A stretch of 64,000 nt of DNA from contig SIAQ01000001.1 in the NCBI GenBank assembly GCA_009697105.1, positions 1 to 64,000 on the forward strand, in the 5' to 3' direction. Each line of letters begins with the position of its first letter. The stretch's first letter is position 1. This stretch comes from Gemmataceae bacterium. Lineage in GTDB: Bacteria > Planctomycetota > Planctomycetia > Gemmatales > Gemmataceae. Below, piece by piece: positions 54,809 through 63,999 of this stretch. The position numbers were made by a program, and so were the translations under genes. The notes below the pieces were generated by a model. That model was given only the letters and a program-made list of their open reading frames with translations. It made no database searches and was not told the DNA's origin.

Positions 54809-57800
54809 TCATTTTTTCCGCAGGCCTTTCATGTAGGCGTACAGGTCGCGCAAGTCGATATCGGTCAGGTCGTCGAGCAGGCCGGCGGGCATGAACGAGA
54901 TGGTACTCGGTTGTATCAGCTGCAAGTCCTCGCGCGAGATTCGCACGGTGGTATCGGGCGTGGTTTGAAGTAGCGTCAAGGCCGGTGAATCGTAGATCAG
55001 CATGCCGTTATGCGTCTTGCCTGATTTGGTGATGATGGTCGTCGGGCGGTAGGCAGGCGCGATGTCCTTGTTCGGATCGATGATGGCGACGAAAAGATCG
55101 TCACGCGAAAAACGTTGGGCGATGCCGGTGAGGTCTGGGCCAAGCCGACGCGCTTCGCCGTGACAGCGGAAGCAGCTTTTACGCTGGAATATGGCTTCGC
55201 CGCGCTTGACATCGCCGTCAGTAGAGTCGAGGGTATCGAGCCGTTTCTTCCACGTGGCGAAATTAGCGCTGGCTAGGCCGGGTAGCTGGGCGGCTTGCTT
55301 GGGATAGGTCGTCGTGTACCACGAGGCCCATGTCTGCGCCGAGTCATTCGGCAATTTCAAATCCGTCCAACTCTCCAGCAGCCGAAGCAGAACAAGCCGT
55401 GATTTCGGATCGGGCTTCTGCGTCTCCAACCGGCGATAGGCCCGCACGACTTTGCCGAGGTCCAGCGGATCGACGCTCTTCGCCGACACCTGCAACCTCG
55501 CCAGCGCCTCACCCGCAGCAATCACCACCGGTGTCTGCGGCGACGCTAACGCATCAAGGAAGCGAGCGTGGTCCGCAGTGTCGCCTTTTTTCGCCAGCAA
55601 GAGCGCGACGTTGTCCGCCAATCTTGGATCGGCGAATTGGGCACGCAATATCGGCAGCGACTCCTTGTCCGGCAGCGTGCCGACGAGCTTCACCAATTCC
55701 GGCGTCCAGGCGGCGCGGGCGTCGTCCTCGTCGAGCTTGCCGATGCAGGCCAGCAGCTTCCGCGTGGCAATTTGCTTCTCGGCATCGGGCAGGTGATGTG
55801 CATACACCGCATGATCGGGCAGGCCGAAATGCGGATCGTTGACCAGAACTTGCGCCAACGGCGGGTCGAGTTCGAGCAAACGATCAAGTAGCGCTTCGAG
55901 GATGCCCGGAACCTGATCGGTCGGCTTCGCGCCGCGCTCAGCAAGCTTGACCTGGATGTTGTTGAGCGCGTAGGCCGTTTGGCGAGTAACCTCCGCATCG
56001 CGCTTGCCCGTCATGCGCGAGAAGGCGAGCAGGTAGTGGATGTCGTCCTCCGGCGTACTCGTTTTGGTCCATAAGCTGGCGATACGTTTCGGGAAATCAT
56101 CCCAGCCGACGGCCAGCATGCCTAGCAGGCGGGCGCATTCACGGTCGAGATCGGAGTCGCCTGTTGGGAACTGCTTCCTGATGGCGTCCACTGCGATGAG
56201 TCGATGGCCTATGGTCACGCCATCCGGATTGGCCGCAAGGTAACCAACGAACGGCTTGGTGGCTCCAGGATCGACCTTCACATCGCCGAGCGCGATCTGC
56301 ATGAGCCGAACGGCTTCCAGTCGCAGTGCCACGCTTTTCTCGGAATTGAAGACCCCCGCGCTCAACTGCATGACGGTGTTCTTCTCAGCACCCCAACACT
56401 GCGCGAGTCGAACTCCCGCCGGCCCCGAGTGCGCATTGGGATACGCGTTCAGGAAACTCAATCGACCCTTGCCTTGGGCGACAGCAAGTGCGGCAGCACG
56501 CACGCGGCGATCCGTGCTTGTAAGCGCCGTCGTCCAGTCGCATGGCAACTTCCCGTCAATCGCGTACGGCAACGCTTGTAGCGATTCCCACGCAGCCCGG
56601 GCGATTCGCGGATGAGTCGCGAACGTGTTTTCTGCGAACAATCTCCGCCCATAATCGGTTTTACCCGTGCGAGATACGGCCCATAGGACTCGCGCGATAA
56701 TTTCCGGATCCTCGCCTCTTCTAACGCAGACCCTTCTTGCCATCAGTTCGACGCTGTCCGGGAAAAGTTCGGTGAGGATTTCGATGGCGCGGATGCGCTC
56801 CCGCTGCCCTAGATTGGCGTTCGCCGCAGCCAATACGAATTGCGCCGTGCCGATTCTCTTCGCTTCGGGAATCCATTTAGCGCGCGACCAACTCGACAAC
56901 GGTTCGTCGGCGCTTAGCACGAGATTGATCGGGAACGGAGCCGGCACATCGAGCGTGTTCGGGCCTTTGTACGACACGCGAAATACGCTGCCGCGCGTGC
57001 CCCGACCGCCGATGGCGATGAACAGATCGCCGTCGGGTCCCACGACCATGTCGGTCGGCGCGAAGCCGACATCGCCCGTCGTTTGCATGAACACTTCCAT
57101 TTTCGTTTTGAAGGTCGAACCATCGCGCTCGTATGGGAAGAAATACACTCGACCAAAGGTCCAACAGGCGCTGAAGATGCCATTGCGATAGCGCTCGGGA
57201 AACTGGCGATGGCGGTAGACGAGGATTCCCGTCGGCGAGCCGCGACCGATCTCCCAGGCACGGGCGGTGCTGTCGGCCCAGATCGGCGGGCGCGACCAGC
57301 CACCCATCCAGCCGGGCAGAATCCAGCCGTGATGCATCCCCTGGCCGATGTCGAAGAGCCGAGTCGGCGCATAGTATGGCATGTAGTGGATGCGTTCGCC
57401 GTCGGCATCGACGGTCACGATTTCGCCGTGCGCGGTGAAGGCGAGGTCGTAGGGATTGCGAAAGCCATGGGCGACGATTTCGCGCTTCTTTCCATCAGGC
57501 GAAAAGCGCACGACGACGCCGGAGTTCGGCTGTTTGATCGGCGAGCTGGGCGTATTGGCGTGCTCGGAAGAGATGCCCGCGTCGTTGCCGGTGATCATGT
57601 AATACCAACCGTCAGGTCCGCGAACGATGCCGTTGGCGGCGTGTTCACCGTCGTTCTTTGTGCTGAACCAGGGTGGCGGAAACGTGTCGGCCTTGCCCTG
57701 TCCAGTGCTATCGATGAGCCGGCGAACGCCCTGGTCGCCGTTGCAGATGAGATCGTCGCCGTCGAAGCACATGCCGTGAGGACCGCTCTTGGGCAGATTG

Positions 57801-58063
57801 GAAAAGAGCGTCGCCTTGTCGGCTTTGGTCGCACCCTTGGCGTGATGCAGGGTTTTGATGTAGCCCTTGCTGGCGACGACGATCCGTCCTTTCGCATCGA
57901 CGGTCATCGCGTGGATATCTGTGACCAGCGAATCGTCGGCATAGAGCGTGACCTCGAAGCCCTCCGGCACCGAGAAGCCGAGGTTCTTCGCCGCATTTTG
58001 CGCGAGGAGTTGGGATGTGCCAAGGAAAAGCGACAACAGCGCGAACGTGATGCGCAACAACAT
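54809..58063 (-). CDS. PVC-type heme-binding protein (propeller, HEAT, cytochrome c)
   Basis: 1084 aa from the ATG at 58061-58063. Signal peptide about 1-20 (ALLSLFLGTSQLLAQ). An N-terminal membrane-bound dehydrogenase-type beta-propeller (about 25-400: SVPEGFEVTLYADD, HGFRNPYDLAFTAHGE, GPDGDLFIAIGGRGT) is followed by a long HEAT/TPR-like helical region (about 420-900). A C-terminal cytochrome c domain has CFRCH near residues 963-967, RRLGPDLTGIAQR and a final FMPAGLL. It is the standard PVC heme-binding layout, probably an extracytoplasmic sugar or alcohol oxidoreductase. Confidence 0.93.
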   Translation of the reverse strand: MLLRITFALLSLFLGTSQLLAQNAAKNLGFSVPEGFEVTLYADDSLVTDIHAMTVDAKGRIVVASKGYIKTLHHAKGATKADKATLFSNLPKSGPHGMCFDGDDLICNGDQGVRRLIDSTGQGKADTFPPPWFSTKNDGEHAANGIVRGPDGWYYMITGNDAGISSEHANTPSSPIKQPNSGVVVRFSPDGKKREIVAHGFRNPYDLAFTAHGEIVTVDADGERIHYMPYYAPTRLFDIGQGMHHGWILPGWMGGWSRPPIWADSTARAWEIGRGSPTGILVYRHRQFPERYRNGIFSACWTFGRVYFFPYERDGSTFKTKMEVFMQTTGDVGFAPTDMVVGPDGDLFIAIGGRGTRGSVFRVSYKGPNTLDVPAPFPINLVLSADEPLSSWSRAKWIPEAKRIGTAQFVLAAANANLGQRERIRAIEILTELFPDSVELMARRVCVRRGEDPEIIARVLWAVSRTGKTDYGRRLFAENTFATHPRIARAAWESLQALPYAIDGKLPCDWTTALTSTDRRVRAAALAVAQGKGRLSFLNAYPNAHSGPAGVRLAQCWGAEKNTVMQLSAGVFNSEKSVALRLEAVRLMQIALGDVKVDPGATKPFVGYLAANPDGVTIGHRLIAVDAIRKQFPTGDSDLDRECARLLGMLAVGWDDFPKRIASLWTKTSTPEDDIHYLLAFSRMTGKRDAEVTRQTAYALNNIQVKLAERGAKPTDQVPGILEALLDRLLELDPPLAQVLVNDPHFGLPDHAVYAHHLPDAEKQIATRKLLACIGKLDEDDARAAWTPELVKLVGTLPDKESLPILRAQFADPRLADNVALLLAKKGDTADHARFLDALASPQTPVVIAAGEALARLQVSAKSVDPLDLGKVVRAYRRLETQKPDPKSRLVLLRLLESWTDLKLPNDSAQTWASWYTTTYPKQAAQLPGLASANFATWKKRLDTLDSTDGDVKRGEAIFQRKSCFRCHGEARRLGPDLTGIAQRFSRDDLFVAIIDPNKDIAPAYRPTTIITKSGKTHNGMLIYDSPALTLLQTTPDTTVRISREDLQLIQPSTISFMPAGLLDDLTDIDLRDLYAYMKGLRKK

Positions 58064-58161
58064 GAGTGGAACCCGCGGTGGGAGGAAAGGTCGCCGACGA
58101 TCCGTAGCGTCGACATCGCAGGCATTGTATGCGGGCGTTGGCCAATGTCCGCGCGTCACCG

Positions 58162-59760
58162 TCACGGCGAAAATTTGGCGATGATCGCCGCCGCGCTGCG
58201 CAGCCCATCGACGGCGGCGCTGACGATGCCGCCCGCGTAACCGGCGCCTTCACCGACCGGATACAGGCCGGCGACGCCTGGCGATTCGCGAGTCACATCG
58301 TCCCGCTCGATGCGGATCGGCGAGCTGCCGCGCGCCTCCGGGCCGACCAGCACGGCATCGCGCAGGAATCGGCCATGCCATCTTCGATCGAGAATCGGCA
58401 AGCCATGGGTGAGCGCGTCGCGCACCACGGCCGGCACGAGCGACGCGATTTCCGCCAGCACCAGGCCACGCGGATAGCTGCACGCCGGTTTCGACGTGGT
58501 CGGCTTCGCCGCGAGATAGTCGTTCGCGCCTTGTATCGGACAAGCATATTCGCCGCGACCGATCGCGAATGCCAGCTTCTCGAATTGCGCTTGCAAGCGC
58601 ACGCCGGCGAGTACGTCGGTCCCGCCGAATTGTTCCACCGGAATCGTCACCACCAGGCCGCTGTTGGCGAACGGCGAGTCACGCTTCGATAGGCTCATAC
58701 CGTTCGTGCAAAAATAGCCTGTCTCCGATACGCTGGGGATGATGTGGCCGCCCGCACACATGCAGAACGTGAACAGATCGTGTGGCCCGCGGGCGACGAG
58801 ATTGTAATCCGCCGAACCGAGTTGCTCCTCGACCCGGGCCGAACCGTACTTCACACGGTTGACGCTCTCCTGCGGTTGCTCAATGCGCACACCAAACTGA
58901 AACGGCTTGGGCGCGATCGGCACGCCGCGATCGACGAGCATCGTTATCGTGTCGCGCGCGCTGTGGCCAATCGCGAGCATGACGACATCGGCGGGCAGAT
59001 AGCCGGACGAGGTCGTCACGCCACGCAGCGTACCATCGGCGATGTCGAGATCTTCCACGCGGCAGTTGAAGCGGACTTCGCCGCCGCGTGCTTCGATGGC
59101 CCGGCGAATCGCCTTGACGATCGCTGGCAGCCGGTTGCTGCCGAGATGCGGGCGGTAATCGTAGAGGATCGACGGCTTGCCTTTGCATTCGGCGAAGAGT
59201 TGCAACACGCGCTGAACGTCCGATCCCGAGCTTCGGCATGTCAGCTTGCCGTCGCTGAACGTGCCCGCGCCGCCTTCGCCGAATAGGTAATTGCTTTCGG
59301 GTTCAAACGTGCCGCCGGCGTCAAAGCGGTGCACATCCTGAATGCGTTCGCGAACCGCCCTACCGCGCTCAAGCACGATCGGGCGATAGCCACACTCGGC
59401 AAGGAAGTATCCCGCGACTAGCCCCGCTGGCCCGGAGCCGATAACAATCGGTCGATGGCGCATCGGCATGCTGCCACGGGGCGGCATCTCGAACGTCGTT
59501 GCCTGGTAATGGTCGATCTGCAAGTCGCGATGCCTGCGTTGGGCCTTGGCGAGCAGGCGATCTTCGTCAGCATGAAGTACGACCTCGGCCGAGTAGACGA
59601 AGTGAAACTCATGCTTGACGCGAGCATCGAGACTCTTGCGCAAGATGCGCCAGCGTGTCAACTCCGTCGCCGGCACGCCAAGCACGCGCGCGAGATGCGT
59701 CGGCAGAGCCGATTCCGGCTCGTCGATGCTCAGTCGCAAATTAGCGATGCGCAGGGTCAT
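58162..59760 (-). CDS. FAD-dependent oxidoreductase (COG2509-like)
   Basis: 532 aa. The first 100 residues form an N-terminal domain (LRIANLRLSIDEPESALP) found in this dehydrogenase group. A dinucleotide-binding motif IGSGPAGLVAGYFLAECG (about 106-123) follows, with ATG motif LAIGHSARDT and a C-terminal GEGAGYAGGIVSAAVDGLRSA closing the FAD site. Cys-containing blocks CRSSGSD and TFCMCAGGHIIPS are typical. The exact reaction is unknown; annotated relatives are simply NAD(P)/FAD-dependent oxidoreductases. It is 3 bp downstream of the enolase-superfamily gene, so the two form one operon. Confidence 0.88.
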   Translation of the reverse strand: MTLRIANLRLSIDEPESALPTHLARVLGVPATELTRWRILRKSLDARVKHEFHFVYSAEVVLHADEDRLLAKAQRRHRDLQIDHYQATTFEMPPRGSMPMRHRPIVIGSGPAGLVAGYFLAECGYRPIVLERGRAVRERIQDVHRFDAGGTFEPESNYLFGEGGAGTFSDGKLTCRSSGSDVQRVLQLFAECKGKPSILYDYRPHLGSNRLPAIVKAIRRAIEARGGEVRFNCRVEDLDIADGTLRGVTTSSGYLPADVVMLAIGHSARDTITMLVDRGVPIAPKPFQFGVRIEQPQESVNRVKYGSARVEEQLGSADYNLVARGPHDLFTFCMCAGGHIIPSVSETGYFCTNGMSLSKRDSPFANSGLVVTIPVEQFGGTDVLAGVRLQAQFEKLAFAIGRGEYACPIQGANDYLAAKPTTSKPACSYPRGLVLAEIASLVPAVVRDALTHGLPILDRRWHGRFLRDAVLVGPEARGSSPIRIERDDVTRESPGVAGLYPVGEGAGYAGGIVSAAVDGLRSAAAIIAKFSP

Positions 59761-59763
59761 AGT

Positions 59764-61116
59764 TCAAACCGCCCCCAAGCCCAGCCCCGTCAGCGTGCCG
59801 GTGGCGAAGGTTCCGTCGGTAACGATGAAGATGCCGGGGTGCGTCTTGGCCCATGGCGTGTTGGCGGCGGGACAGTATTGGCGGGCGTTCGATTCGATCG
59901 CCGCGACGCCGGGCACATGCGCCGCCAGGCCCGCGGAGTGGATGAGCGACGCACCGGGGCAGGTGAGGTCTTGCACGCACAGGAACATGCCGAACTTTCG
60001 CGCCGCCGCCGCCAGCATGAGCGACTGCGATTGGCCCTTGCACGCCTTCAGCGCGACTCCGGTGTAGCCCATCGCGCGCGCGAGCATTATGCTTTCCAGG
60101 TCAATCAGCGACTCATCAATAACGACGGGCCGAACCTTGGCGGCTTCGTGCATGACGTTATGCCGATTCGCTTTCAGGTCACGCGCCGTCGGCTGCTCGA
60201 TGTACTGAATGCGGGCAAAGCCATCGGGCCGACTGGTCTGAACACGCTGCAAGAATTCAAGAAGATACTGCACGTTCGGGCATTTCTCGTTGAAGTCGAG
60301 CGAGTAGTACCACTGCTTCACGCCGCGCTCTGCCTGCGTTCGCTCAGCCACGCGATCGACGCCGGCGACTCGCTCGACGTCCCAATCGATGTTGTCTCCA
60401 TTGAGCTTGATCTTGAGGTGCGTCAGGCCATCGGTTTTGATCCATTCGCCCAGCGATTCAGGCAACCCATCGTTGAGGCGCTTGGCGATATCCGTGTCCT
60501 CCAGCGGATCGAGCGCGCCGACGAGGTGATACAGGGGCATCTTCGCTTTAGGCTCGCGATCGATATAGCGGTCGAGCGTCTCGCCACGGAAGGCATCGCC
60601 GAGGAAGTAGCCGAGATCGTGATTCATGAAATCGAGGCCATAGGTGTGATAGCAATTCAGCCCGTGCACCTTGCCAAACGCATCGTGCAAAGCGGCATCG
60701 AACGGGCTGGCGCAGACGAGCGTGCACAGCGTCGGGATCGGCTCGGCAAGTTTGAGTTGAGCGGAAACCTCGGCAGCGGCGCGTAGGTAGTTATGTTCCA
60801 ATGCCCACGTAATGTCGATCGGATGGCCGACTTCCTTGCATGTGCGCGTAATCTCCGCAACGCGCGTGACGACCGTTTTCATCGCGGCCAGCGTTTGATC
60901 GTAGGAAATCGCTTTCGACGGAAACGACCAGACGTTGCCCATCGGCATCGACCCGAACCCGCGTGCCGACTGGCCTGAGAGTGTGCTCACCGTGACTTCG
61001 ACGTCCAGCATCGTAACGCGATCGAGTGCCGTGCCGCCGAATTTGATCGGCGTGCGGTAGTGATGGTCCTCGAAGCGAAAGGTTACGTCTTCGATGCGGA
61101 TATTGGTGCTTTTCAC
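59764..61116 (-). CDS. Mandelate racemase / enolase-superfamily enzyme
   Basis: 450 aa from a GTG at 61114-61116 with GGAG about 9 nt upstream. The longer frame begins in palindrome B3 and is rejected. Enolase-superfamily elements: capping domain (about 1-150), Lys in LTHLKIKL, and metal ligands in YYSLDFNEKC, YIEQPTA and VVIDESL. A second Lys, in VALKACKGQS, lies on the opposite barrel strand. Two opposed lysines suit a dehydratase/racemase of the muconate-lactonizing/dipeptide-epimerase side. Substrate unknown. Cotranscribed with the FAD oxidoreductase. Confidence 0.88.
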   Translation of the reverse strand: MKSTNIRIEDVTFRFEDHHYRTPIKFGGTALDRVTMLDVEVTVSTLSGQSARGFGSMPMGNVWSFPSKAISYDQTLAAMKTVVTRVAEITRTCKEVGHPIDITWALEHNYLRAAAEVSAQLKLAEPIPTLCTLVCASPFDAALHDAFGKVHGLNCYHTYGLDFMNHDLGYFLGDAFRGETLDRYIDREPKAKMPLYHLVGALDPLEDTDIAKRLNDGLPESLGEWIKTDGLTHLKIKLNGDNIDWDVERVAGVDRVAERTQAERGVKQWYYSLDFNEKCPNVQYLLEFLQRVQTSRPDGFARIQYIEQPTARDLKANRHNVMHEAAKVRPVVIDESLIDLESIMLARAMGYTGVALKACKGQSQSLMLAAAARKFGMFLCVQDLTCPGASLIHSAGLAAHVPGVAAIESNARQYCPAANTPWAKTHPGIFIVTDGTFATGTLTGLGLGAV

Positions 61117-61142
61117 GTTCGTAAACTCCGATTGATGGGCGT

Positions 61143-61229
61143 TTTTCCGAGCCGCGACCGTCAGGGAGCGACTGACTGCGTGCCGTGCGTTTCGTGTCGG
61201 CCACTCCCTGACAGTCGCGGCTCGGAAAA
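61143..61229. repeat. GAGCCGCGACCG palindrome, family B, copy 3
   Basis: 61143-61168 and 61204-61229 pair in 25 of 26 positions. Between the decayed gene at 61258 and the enolase-superfamily gene; overlaps the region upstream of that gene. Confidence 0.93.
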
Positions 61230-61257
61230 TATTTGCTCTATGCATGGGCTAAACATT

Positions 61258-61603
61258 TTATTTCACACGCAACAATTCGCCATCGCCCGGGGCCAACGTC
61301 AAACGCAGCTCGCGGTTTTCGAGTTTGAGCGCCGTCCATTTTGCCGAGGCGAACCATCAGCCCCGCCTTGCGGCAGACTTCAAGCTTGTCCAACTCCGCC
61401 TCGACGCAGTTGAAGCCCTTGGACTTCGTGTGTTTTGCGAGTTCGAGCTGAACCTCGGGTTGATTAGAAAAGTCGGCATAGACGATGACCATCATCTCCG
61501 GATAGCGATACTTGGGGCGTGCCTTCTCCTGGCCATGTAAATGGGTGAGACCGATGGTGAAGATCAATAGCGATCCAACGAATGCTTTTGTTGCAAGCTG
61601 CAT
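61258..61603 (-). pseudogene. Internally deleted secreted protein gene
   Basis: Starts with a normal signal peptide (KAFVGSLLIFTIGLTHLHG) and a credible beginning (YRYPEMMVIVYADFSNQPEV, KGFNCVEAELDKLEVCRKAG). After residue about 86 the frame breaks. In the +1 frame the sequence continues as SAKWTALKLENRELRLTLAP then GDGELLRVK and a TAA (61258-61260), a typical C-terminal sheet of a glycoside-hydrolase-like protein. Head and tail are about 85 and 30 residues, so the middle seems deleted. Flanked by palindromes B3 and B4 on each side. Confidence 0.65.
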
Positions 61604-61670
61604 GTCATCCTCCGAGATTTTCTATATTTCACACTGTTGAAAATGTCGTATTTTCGGACGAATAAAACCT

Positions 61671-61755
61671 TTTCCGAGCCGCGACCGTCAGGGAGCGGCC
61701 GACAAGATGCCGTGCACACACTGCCGGCCGCTCCCTGACGGTCGCGGCTCGGAAA
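61671..61755. repeat. GAGCCGCGACCG palindrome, family B, copy 4
   Basis: 61671-61701 (TTTCCGAGCCGCGACCGTCA...) and 61725-61755 are exact 31-bp complements with a 23-nt loop. The downstream flank CGACAAACCC is shared with copies B1 and B2. Confidence 0.96.
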
Positions 61756-61866
61756 TGCGACAAACCCGCCCGTAGAGGGACTATTTGATGCAGGCGTTGC
61801 TTCAGGGAATACAATACACAAATCGCACGTATTCGTAGATTCATTCGTTTGGCCGAGGCTAAATCT

Positions 61867-63189
61867 ATGTCCCGCACCGCTCCGTATTCCCGCTACCTAC
61901 TCCCCGTCGTTGCCCAGGGGCTTGAGCCGATCGTCGTCGCGTCGGCGTCCGGGCGCACGGTCGTCGATGTCGATGGTACGGAGTACCTCGATTGTTTTTC
62001 GGGCATTTCCGTCGTCAATGCCGGGCATAATCATCCACGCATCCTGGCGGCGGCGCGAGCGCAGATGGACAAGCTGGTCCACGCAGCTTCGTGCATCTAC
62101 CACGTTCCCGTCGTCGGGCAACTCGCCGAGCAACTCGCGCGGATTGTGCCGACCTCAACCGCCGCTTCGACCACCCATTCCGCCGAACCGCCTGCCACCA
62201 AGGCGTTCTTCTGCAACTCCGGCGCGGAGGCGAACGAAGGCGCCATGCGGCTCGCCAAACAGCACACCGGGCGGCGCGAGATCGTCGCCCTCGCCTATGG
62301 CTTTCATGGCCGCACGATCGGCACGCTGTCGATCACGGGCAACGTCGCGCGGAAGAAGAACAACGGCCCGTACCTCTCCGGGGTCGCTTTCGGGCCGGCG
62401 CCCTACTGCTATCGTTGCCCGCTGAATCTGAAATATCCCTCGTGCGATCTCGCCTGTGCCAGCGCGCTCAACGACACGATTCGCGTCCAAACATCGGGTG
62501 ACGTGGCGGCGTTCGTCGTCGAGCCGATTCTTGGCGAGGGCGGAATCATCACCCCGCCCGCTGACTATCTCACGCTCGCCGGCAGCATCATGCACGAGCA
62601 CGGGGCGCTGCTCATCATTGACGAAGTGCAGACCGGGTTTGGCCGCACCGGCAGAATGTTCGGCGTCGAGCATTCGCCGAACGTCACCGTGGACATCATG
62701 ACGATGGCGAAGGGCATCGCCGCCGGCTTTCCGCTCGGCGCATTCTCCGCGACCGAGAAAATCGCCGAGGCGATGAAGTCGGGCGATCACTTGTCAACAT
62801 TCGGCGGCAACCCAATCGCCTGTGCCGCGGCCCTGGCGAACATCGCTGTGTTGCAAGACGAAGGCATGATCGAGAACACCAATCAACGAGGCGGTGAACT
62901 AATGACACGCTGCCAGGCGATGGCGGACAAGCACATGCTCATTGGCGAAGTGCGTGGCCGCGGTTTGATGATCGGCCTGGAGTTGGTGAAGGACCGCACG
63001 TCGAAGGAACCCGCCGCGGCCGAGGCGAAAATGGTACGGGCGAAGATGCGCGAGCGCGGCATTCTCGTCGGTATCGGCGGCGTGTTCGGCAACGTCGTCC
63101 GATTGCAGCCGCCGCTCTCCATCACTGCCGATGAATGCGACCGCCTGGCGACAACGCTTGACAGTGTGCTGGACTTGCTTGGCGTTTAG
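61867..63189 (+). CDS. Class III aminotransferase (4-aminobutyrate/ornithine type)
   Basis: 440 aa from the ATG at 61867 (a TTG at 61849 is in frame). PLP fold-type I: NSGAEANEGAMRLAKQHTGR (phosphate cup), DEVQTGFGRTGRM (Asp for the PLP ring), MTMAKGIAAGFPLGA (Lys for the Schiff base). It transfers an amino group to a keto acid. Relatives include GABA, ornithine and AGXT2-type alanine-glyoxylate transaminases; the Cys-rich insert YCYRCPLNLKYPSCDLACA is typical of the AGXT2/GabT-like group. The TAG stop lies in palindrome M. Confidence 0.92.
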   Translation: MSRTAPYSRYLLPVVAQGLEPIVVASASGRTVVDVDGTEYLDCFSGISVVNAGHNHPRILAAARAQMDKLVHAASCIYHVPVVGQLAEQLARIVPTSTAASTTHSAEPPATKAFFCNSGAEANEGAMRLAKQHTGRREIVALAYGFHGRTIGTLSITGNVARKKNNGPYLSGVAFGPAPYCYRCPLNLKYPSCDLACASALNDTIRVQTSGDVAAFVVEPILGEGGIITPPADYLTLAGSIMHEHGALLIIDEVQTGFGRTGRMFGVEHSPNVTVDIMTMAKGIAAGFPLGAFSATEKIAEAMKSGDHLSTFGGNPIACAAALANIAVLQDEGMIENTNQRGGELMTRCQAMADKHMLIGEVRGRGLMIGLELVKDRTSKEPAAAEAKMVRAKMRERGILVGIGGVFGNVVRLQPPLSITADECDRLATTLDSVLDLLGV

Positions 63190-63544
63190 CGCTCGCATGG
63201 CCCACCGCGCGCGCGTCAAACGCCAAGCGATTACCGCAGCAATTAACGTTCGCCGTCACGATGTTGAGCGCACAGTATCCCGCGATCTTGCCTCGCATGC
63301 AACCAGGACAGGCGATTTCGTCTTTGCTCCAACTCATCCAGGCGACGAAAACAAACAAAAAGATCGGCATGGTGTAATACTTCATGCTGTCGGTCTCAAC
63401 ATGGCAATGCGGGCACGGAATGCGGGCGCCAAGCGGCAGGCTAGTCGTTGCCACGTTGAATTTTTGCTCGCACGTTGGGCAGTATCCGGTAACGGCCTCG
63501 TCGGGCATCAGCACGATATCGCAGGATAAGCAGCGCAGGGCCAT
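63122..63544 (-). pseudogene. Zinc-ribbon membrane protein, truncated at a palindrome
   Basis: 140 codons from the ATG at 63542-63544. Two zinc-ribbon pairs: CLSCDIVL...CPTC and CPHCHVET...CPGCMRG. One transmembrane helix (MPIFLFVFVAWMSW) lies between. Normal relatives continue after GKIAGYCALNIVTANV into a second membrane segment. Here the frame runs instead into palindrome M and then antisense into the aminotransferase gene (63122-63189), giving an unrelated tail rich in Ala/Arg. The real C-terminus is lost. Coupled to the gene upstream, whose stop is 5 bp away. Confidence 0.6.
63178..63227. repeat. GGCGTTTAGCG palindrome, family M
   Basis: CTTGGCGTTT (63178-63187) and AAACGCCAAG (63218-63227) are exact; the next 9 positions match partly (CGCTCGC versus GCGCGCG). 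It contains the TAG of the aminotransferase gene on one strand and the abrupt end of the zinc-ribbon gene on the other. Shares TTAGCGCTCG with family A. Confidence 0.85.
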
Positions 63545-63549
63545 GGTGT

Positions 63550-63999
63550 TCACTCCGATTTCGTAGTTGCACGCTTTCTCGCCAAGTACCAGTAACCGCC
63601 GATCAGACCAGCGATCGTCGCTATTCCAAAAAAGCCGCTGAGCAACGCAATCGCAAGAACCACGCCGACATTCGCCGACGCATCATCGACGTTGGCATGC
63701 TCGCCACGACGCACGCTGGCATTGCCGGAACGCAGGTCAAACGTCCAGGTTCGGCCATCGTTGACCTCGACAGCAATCGTCTCGGCGGCTTCGTCGAAGG
63801 TCGTCAGGCCATGCCAAATGCAGCTGGGGCACGCCTCCTTGATGGCACTCTTGTGGGCGAGTTCCGTGATCTTATATGAGCGAATCCGTTGGCCTTTGTG
63901 ATAGAATTGAACGCCGTCGCCGGTGCATTCGGCCGGATAGACGATGTTCGCCAGATACTCGCCATTGCGCGACAGGAATACTTCGCCCTCGAAGCCCAT
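63550..63999 (-). CDS. Membrane protein of unknown function, possibly partial
   Basis: At least 149 aa; an ATG occurs at the last codon of the window (63997-63999), so the true start may lie beyond. A CPSC pair (ACPSCIWHG) is in the middle of a beta-rich domain (WTFDLRSGNASVRRGEH). One C-terminal transmembrane helix (VGVVLAIALLSGFFGIATIAGLIGGYWYL) ends in a basic tail (ARKRATTKSE). The gene precedes the zinc-ribbon gene with a 5-bp gap. No family recognised. Confidence 0.6.
   Translation of the reverse strand: MGFEGEVFLSRNGEYLANIVYPAECTGDGVQFYHKGQRIRSYKITELAHKSAIKEACPSCIWHGLTTFDEAAETIAVEVNDGRTWTFDLRSGNASVRRGEHANVDDASANVGVVLAIALLSGFFGIATIAGLIGGYWYLARKRATTKSE

Noticed and set aside
59455-60786. 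443-codon + strand frame opposite the FAD and enolase-superfamily genes
   Set aside because: Overlaps two well-supported genes on the other strand and shows no motifs.
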